Source of the DNA: Coprinus comatus
Lineage: Eukaryota; Basidiomycota; Agaricomycetes; Agaricales; Agaricaceae
Assembly (NCBI GenBank): GCA_034638255.1
Contig: JAWPGT010000001.1
Coordinates: forward strand, 124,001 to 188,000
Reading direction: 5' to 3'
Length of the DNA stretch: 64,000 bases
Shown here: positions 58,539-64,000 of the stretch, in pieces
Position numbering within the stretch: the first letter of the stretch is position 1
How the letters are laid out: every line of letters starts with the position of its first letter
Notes under the pieces: generated by a model
Database searches by the model: none
Told to the model about the DNA's origin: nothing
Seen by the model: only the letters and a program-made list of their open reading frames with translations
Translations under genes and position numbers: made by a program

Positions 58539-61500
58539 TCAATCGTCTCCCCCTCTTTGGGCTCTCCTAGCCAACTAGAAAATCAAAAAAAATCAGTATT
58601 TCTATAATAAAATATCAAAAACAAAACCTACTGCAGCAGCTAAATCCATTTGTCCAGAAACCATAGCCGGTTTTGCCACAGGTGCAGGTTTATTGGATGT
58701 AGTAACTTGTGGTCGAGGAGCAGATGGAACAGGTGGCTTACTACCACCGCCAAACTTTGAGGCCACAGGCTTAGGTCCAGGTTTTGGTTGAACTGGAGGG
58801 GGTTTAGGTTTATTCGCAACAGGAGGCGGTACTCGTCCCATTCCTGTAGTTGGTGTAGAGCGACCTGACGAATCTTCCTCTGCAACAGTGGATTTCTTCC
58901 ATGGTGTAGATGATCCATTCGAAGGTCCCATACCAGGAAATACCGAAACAGGTTTAGCAGACGCATTAGCCGTCACCGATGTTGGTGTAAACTTTGGAGT
59001 AGGACTTGGTGTTGGTCGAGTTCTTGGTGGTGGCGGAGGTGCTACAGGTGGCGCCTTTGGAGGCAATAACTCTAAATAATTGTTTGGTGCCCAACCTTCC
59101 TCACCATCTTTCTTTACCAACCACCATCCATTATCGTCCTTTCGTATCAGTTCAACGATATCATCCTTTTTCAACGTCATCTCGCCTTCTTGACCTTCAA
59201 ATGCGAACTTAGCCTTGTACTGAGGAACTTCGGGCTCCGGAGGTGGCGGTGGAGGAACGGCAGCTCTCGGAGGAGGAGGCGGCGCTCTGGGGACTGCTGA
59301 AGCTGCAGTAGCAACGGGGGTAGGCTTGACTACAGATTTAGATGCAGCAGGGGTAGACGCAAATGAAGCAGGAGCAGGAATAGATTTTCCTGGGAGAGGT
59401 TGAGCCACTGGTTTTGGTCTAGACATAGCGGTAGATGGTTTCTAGAAGAAAAAATCAGTGAATTAGCAAGCAATACGGAAGGGCCTAGCTCACAGAGGGA
59501 CCACCAGAACGAAGGAGTTTGCCTTGTGTAATAGGTCTGACAATACCAGGCTTTCTCTTTGCAGGAGGACGAGATAGACTATTTGCCGGCTCCCCTGAAG
59601 GTACATGAACAGTATGGCTCTTGTATACATCATCTTTGGTAACGGTCTCATCTTTGATGAACTTGATCTCAGCTTTCTTCTCTTTTTTCTTCGCATACTC
59701 CAACCTGGAGAGAAAAGCATTTGGGATTGTTTACACAGGGGAAAATGGGCGAAACATACATTGGAGTGATTGTTACATTAATCCCGGCTTGGGTTTGGAG
59801 CAGATGGGTTGTCAACTCAGTCTTAAAGTACGTGCTGATGACAGGATCTCCTTCTTCGGTCGGTGTATTCAAGCTGAGGACCTGTATATACCTCAGACTT
59901 ATTCAACATCTAAAACTCAATTTGACGCACCATCCAATCATCTCTCAAGGTTGACATGCCTATTGATTTGATTGTTACAAGGGGGATTTTGCGGTCTAGA
60001 GATGTTACAGCCCTCCCGTCCTTTACAGTGGTAATTATTATGTATATAGCTTTGGCTGTCTGTTGTCATGACAATTGTATTAATGCGATACTAATAAAGA
60101 TAATTCAATCGGTCAGACGTACAAGAATAAGGAATCGAGGGCTTGGTTTACTCGATCGAAGGAGCTTGGATACCAAGATTTGTATCTTGCCACTAAAGAC
60201 GGCCTTCTCATCTATAAAACATTTAATAAAAATAGATAACTCGACAATAAAGAACTTACTTCCAAGACCGCAGACTTGAGCGAACTCCTCTCCAAGCGGG
60301 CTTTTAGTATTAACGCCAAGATAGTCACCAAAGAACCGTCTATAACTCAACAAACTGAAACGGCGACGTTCCTTCTTCTGTGCGAGAATTTGATGGCCAT
60401 AATCCCGGACTTGTGCATATGCAAGACCTTCCTTGTTGTTCTTCCAGAAACGTTGAATTCTTCGCGCACATTCGTGCTTATACCGCATGTAGTTTCTCCA
60501 AGCACGTTGGATTCTAGCTGCCATATTATGCCAATATCGATCGCGCATAGTCTCGAGAGCAAATAACTAACGTCCCAATAAGTCTAGAAATCGCAAAGTA
60601 ATGTAGTCGAACATACTGTCTCGGGATTCTTAATAAACGCCTTGGTAACACCCATTTGCCATTCATCCTTGTTAATTCCCACATCAGTGAGAATCTGTTC
60701 ACAACCCGATTTTGGGTTTCCTGTCCAGATGTATTCACCGGCATACGAGGTCTTTGGCGATAACAAATAGAAACGTTCCACCATCTTCTCGAATGTATTT
60801 CGGTACGCAAAACCTGCTCGACGAACACGAATGTTTTCTTGCAAACCGAGGTATTTAATCTGATGTAGAATTGCTTTGATATCATATTCAGTAGCACTGC
60901 GGTTCTGGTTAGGTTTGATGGTTCGGATATAGGAAGGTTGGGCCTTCATAAGGTTATCAACCAATGCTCCAGCAGATATCTGTTCGAGTTTCAGCTGGGG
61001 AGACTTGCACGACATCTCAACACTTACCTTAATCCTGTCTCCAGCGGTTGGCGGTCGTTTCTTGCTATTAGGATCCGGTCTGTCTGGGAAGAGAGTTTGC
61101 AGGAAATCATTGCCACTAGTACCAACGAGATCAAGAATATCTTTGATTAAAGAGTCCTTATTTTTGTCCGTCATGCCTGCCACGTTATACATGACATCTC
61201 CAGCATAGTGGCGGACCAAAAACTGAGAACCACGGGCTTCAAAATGAGGATTTGAAGATAACATGGCGGTACGTTGTACGAAGCTGTTATCAGCAGCAGA
61301 GGGATCAGCATGTGCCGTGGCACAAGCATCATTAAGAGCTGCAAAGATTCCGGGTGGACGCTTCTCTTCGATGAGTTCACAGACAATCTTGTTATTGAAG
61401 AATTTGATAGGTGTCCATTTGATCTGTTCTCGGACATACTCCTCTTGCTCAGTCTTGAGAGTAAGCTCAATGAAGATCTGTTGCAATTTCTCGTTGACGT

Positions 61501-63210
61501 AGTTGATGCACAACTGCTCGAAAGAGTTGTCCTGTAGTAAACACATGAGCCACTGAAGCTCATGAAATAAAAACCTATCATACCTCAAAAATCTCAAACC
61601 CGAAGATATCCTACCTGCAGGTTAGAAACTTTCTTAACGACGGAATAGAAAAACGAACCAAGATACCAATAACATGAGCCGATGCAGCGCGAGGCTTCAT
61701 GGAAACATTGACCCTAGAAACAATCCACTCGAAAAGATTGTTGTAGATGGCCTTCGACAATGCATCACGACCTGCAGTGGCTTGTGAAGGGTTCAATGGC
61801 ACATTATAAACAGATCCTCTGCGGCCTCCTCTTTGTGTTTCCATTACTCGTTGCGTCAACACCTTTTGTACCAATGCACCGTCGACATCCATTAGGTAGG
61901 CCACAAAGTCTGTCACACCCGTGTCAGATATCGTTGCATTTCCATCATCCATCTCTTCAAACTGTACATTTCCGAGCCAAAGAATAATTGCAAGCATTTT
62001 GAAGATCTCGTTTTGTTCTTCTGCGCTCAGACCAATAACATCCATAGCTTTCTGAAGGGATGATAAGTTGATGTTATATATCAGATATATACAAGCTTAC
62101 TATTGTATCACGGTAATCCTTCACATCATCTATGTCTTGTACCTGTAAACAGTTACTCAAACTCGTGTATGCATAAGCCTCAGGTCCTTGTAGACCAAAC
62201 GCCTCTAGATAACAATATCAGCGTCAGTTTCAGGGAAGCTTATGAGTACTAACCTCTTTGTGCGTCTGAAGCACCTTTGGTGAATTGGTAAAAGATATGG
62301 AAGTTGCGCTCATTCTCAACCTGTCCCACGACACGTCCCTTTTCCAATAGGTAGTTAGTAATCTGCGCTCCCACCGGTTCGCCATTAGTATTGAACATGA
62401 TCTCCAGATATTTTCCCTACAATCTCGTCAATAACCAATCTTACACTCACAAGTTTTAGACCTACATGTCGGCTAGAATTGTTATTGCGTAATGTTTTGG
62501 CACATCCAAAACTCTCCAGCAGTGGATTTGTTGCCAATACCATGTCCTTGATCTCCTGGATACTGCTATCTTGTCCACCAGAGACGGCGGCGATGTACTG
62601 CATGATACGTTTTGCAGCTTCCGTCTTTCCTGCACCTGATTCCCCTGTGATAATGACACACTGGTTCTCGTGATATGCATTCATATTGTAGTAGGCACTT
62701 TCAGCAATACCGAATACATGAGGTGGTACTTCCAGCCTGTTCTTGCCGCGATATCGTTCGAGAACTTCGTCTGAGTATATTCCAAGGTCTGTATCACATG
62801 TTATAAGCCATCCACGCATCCCGATCTGCAAGCTCAAGCTCACCTCGGAACGGATTCACCGAAATCAAGACTGCGCCGATGTAAGTGTATATTTCACCAG
62901 TGGTCCATCGCTTCTGCAGATTCTCATTTATGCTCTCATTACTGATAGTAGTTAGCAGGGTCATGTCCGACACCCCAACCTGCTTCTTCTTGAATCCCTC
63001 CTTCCAATCGGCCTTGAACATATAGATGAGTCCAATCTTGCCAAGGTCAACCAACTCTTTATGCATTGCATACCTTCGCAACCTTTCCTTTCCCACCACC
63101 ACCAGACTGCTTTTGCTTGGGCGCGACCTTCTTGCCTGCCTTCTTAGATATTGCCTGGAAGTCGTATGGGCAAATGCTGATACGGAATAGTTACGCGTGT
63201 TACATACCAT
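58539..63210 (-). CDS. MYO1: Class I myosin (MYO1/MYO3/MYO5 type)
   Basis: Actin motor for endocytosis at cortical patches. The ATG at 63208-63210 is the last codon of its exon; after a 53-bp intron comes [16 protein letters not shown]. Motor motifs are [14 protein letters not shown]-loop [12 protein letters not shown], switch I NNNSSRHGKYLEI, switch [22 protein letters not shown], and [12 protein letters not shown]. The TEDS site is Ser in [11 protein letters not shown], the PAK-regulated form in fungi. IQ motifs ([21 protein letters not shown]) precede the TH1 tail. Then comes a Pro/Ala-rich part with an SH3 domain: [40 protein letters not shown]. The last 36-nt exon (58539-58574) gives [11 protein letters not shown]. 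It lacks a terminal DDW acidic motif. Confidence 0.95.
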
Positions 63211-63393
63211 TGTCTAGAGTACTTCCACACAGGTCAAAGCAAAATGATTAGGGATGTCCGTTGGAATAAAATCGATGGAAGTAGGGGTATGAAGTAAAAG
63301 TCGTAAACGTATGTACTGCCAATAAAACATGATTACCGCATCGGAATACTCCGCAGCTGATTACTATATGTTACACTCCTTGTCTAATTAAAC

Positions 63394-64000
63394 CTACATA
63401 GCAAGTCCGTCTTTTACCATAAGTTGAAGAACCTCTGCAGCTGGTAACACAATCATCTGTTCTTTTGTCATTCCTGCGCCTTTTATCAGTCGTAGTAATG
63501 CCTCTACCAGTCCCACGGCCTTAGCATCTTTCGCCAGTGATTTCCGTAGCTCAATATCATCTAAGCCTACGAACAAATTACGCACACATGCAACACCTCG
63601 ATGGACAAGCCCTGTGTTTTCGTGAACAGTGCGATTATCATTCTCGGATTCGTTATCAGTGAAGATTACGGCCGAGGGGTCGATAAGATGGGTTAATATA
63701 GGTAACACTCTATGCTTTTCCTGTTGTAATTGCGCCAAATTTCGACAAGCATGAGGTGAGCAAGTCAAAGTTGCAAGCGCACCCGACGCTGCCAGTACAG
63801 TTGGGATATCGTCGACATCTGCCAGAGCGACCAGGATTTGAACTTTCGACTTGGCACTTTCCGAAATTGAGCCTCCTCCATAGCGACCAAAAAGCTCATC
63901 CGATCCCGCAATTAGGTTACAAATAAGCTCTACAGCAGAGCGCCTGACCAGGACGTGATCTTCAAACATCAGGAGTTCCACTCTGTCTACGAGGCCATCG
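63394..64000 (-). CDS. UNC-45/She4-like (UCS) myosin chaperone, C-terminal part only
   Basis: The frame is open from the window end to a stop at 63394-63396; the N-terminus lies outside. The segment is made of ARM-like helices: VDRVELLMFEDHVLVRRSAV, ELICNLIAGSDELFGRYGGG, VQILVALADVDDIPTVLAAS, GALATLTCSPHACRNLA and GLVHRGVACVRNLFVGLDD. This pattern and its place at the protein's end match UCS domains, which fold and stabilise myosin motors. The neighbouring gene is class I myosin, a known UCS client type. A different ARM-repeat protein is possible, as I cannot see the N-terminal part. Confidence 0.72.
   Translation of the reverse strand, partial: DGLVDRVELLMFEDHVLVRRSAVELICNLIAGSDELFGRYGGGSISESAKSKVQILVALADVDDIPTVLAASGALATLTCSPHACRNLAQLQQEKHRVLPILTHLIDPSAVIFTDNESENDNRTVHENTGLVHRGVACVRNLFVGLDDIELRKSLAKDAKAVGLVEALLRLIKGAGMTKEQMIVLPAAEVLQLMVKDGLAM

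Noticed and set aside
1..64000. CRISPR array, prokaryotic operon or prophage
   Set aside because: Dense spliceosomal introns and eukaryotic protein families show nuclear fungal DNA; no regularly spaced repeats were seen.

Overview
This window looks like nuclear DNA of a filamentous basidiomycete, most likely an Agaricomycete. Genes are split by many short introns of about 46-70 bp with GT..AG ends and CTAAY/CTGAC-like branch points. Gene spacing is tight. Several products belong to typically fungal families: a DUF6534 membrane protein, a Zn2Cys6 regulator, a fused MoaA-MoaC protein and a Gos1 SNARE. I cannot name the species. Most genes were rebuilt by joining open segments across introns, so outer coordinates are firmer than inner exon edges.

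Layout. 1-5.3 kb: an NBR1-like autophagy receptor cut by the window start, then an O-methyltransferase. 5.3-9.3 kb: a MITE, a DUF6534 membrane protein and a class IV aminotransferase. 9.3-18.6 kb, all on the minus strand: UTP13, a forkhead factor and a Zn2Cys6 transcription factor. 18.6-21.0 kb: no gene, but two complete short transposons, a probable third fragment and a perfect 36-bp inverted repeat. 21.0-24.97 kb: NIPSNAP, a membrane glycosyltransferase-like protein and proteasome subunit beta-3. 25.1-27.8 kb: the molybdenum cofactor MoaA-MoaC gene, then a thioredoxin-like protein. 28.2-42.5 kb: a threonine-rich secreted protein, the mitochondrial aspartate/glutamate carrier, TRM5, a TatD-family hydrolase, the Golgi SNARE GOS1 and an SRO7/Lgl homologue. 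42.7-47.7 kb: a very large coiled-coil protein. 48.4-50.2 kb: a DUF89/ARMT1-type phosphatase. 50.2-52.0 kb: no gene, some repeat remnants. 52.0-64 kb: an RNF126-like ubiquitin ligase, a single-pass membrane protein, a 55-residue membrane protein in a two-exon gene, riboflavin synthase, a Ser/Pro-rich protein, class I myosin, and the C-terminal part of a UNC-45/She4-type myosin chaperone.

Most genes are housekeeping and not a cluster. The suggestive links are class I myosin next to its probable UCS chaperone, two membrane-traffic SNARE-pathway genes close together (GOS1, SRO7), and several very short shared promoters or 3' ends.

Best leads: (1) the MoaA-MoaC gene has an intron whose retention would end MoaA exactly at a C-terminal Gly-Gly, as in animal MOCS1; (2) a MITE family with 8-bp target duplications, at least three whole copies; (3) a short two-exon gene easily missed by ORF callers; (4) two genes whose start codon is the last codon of its exon.
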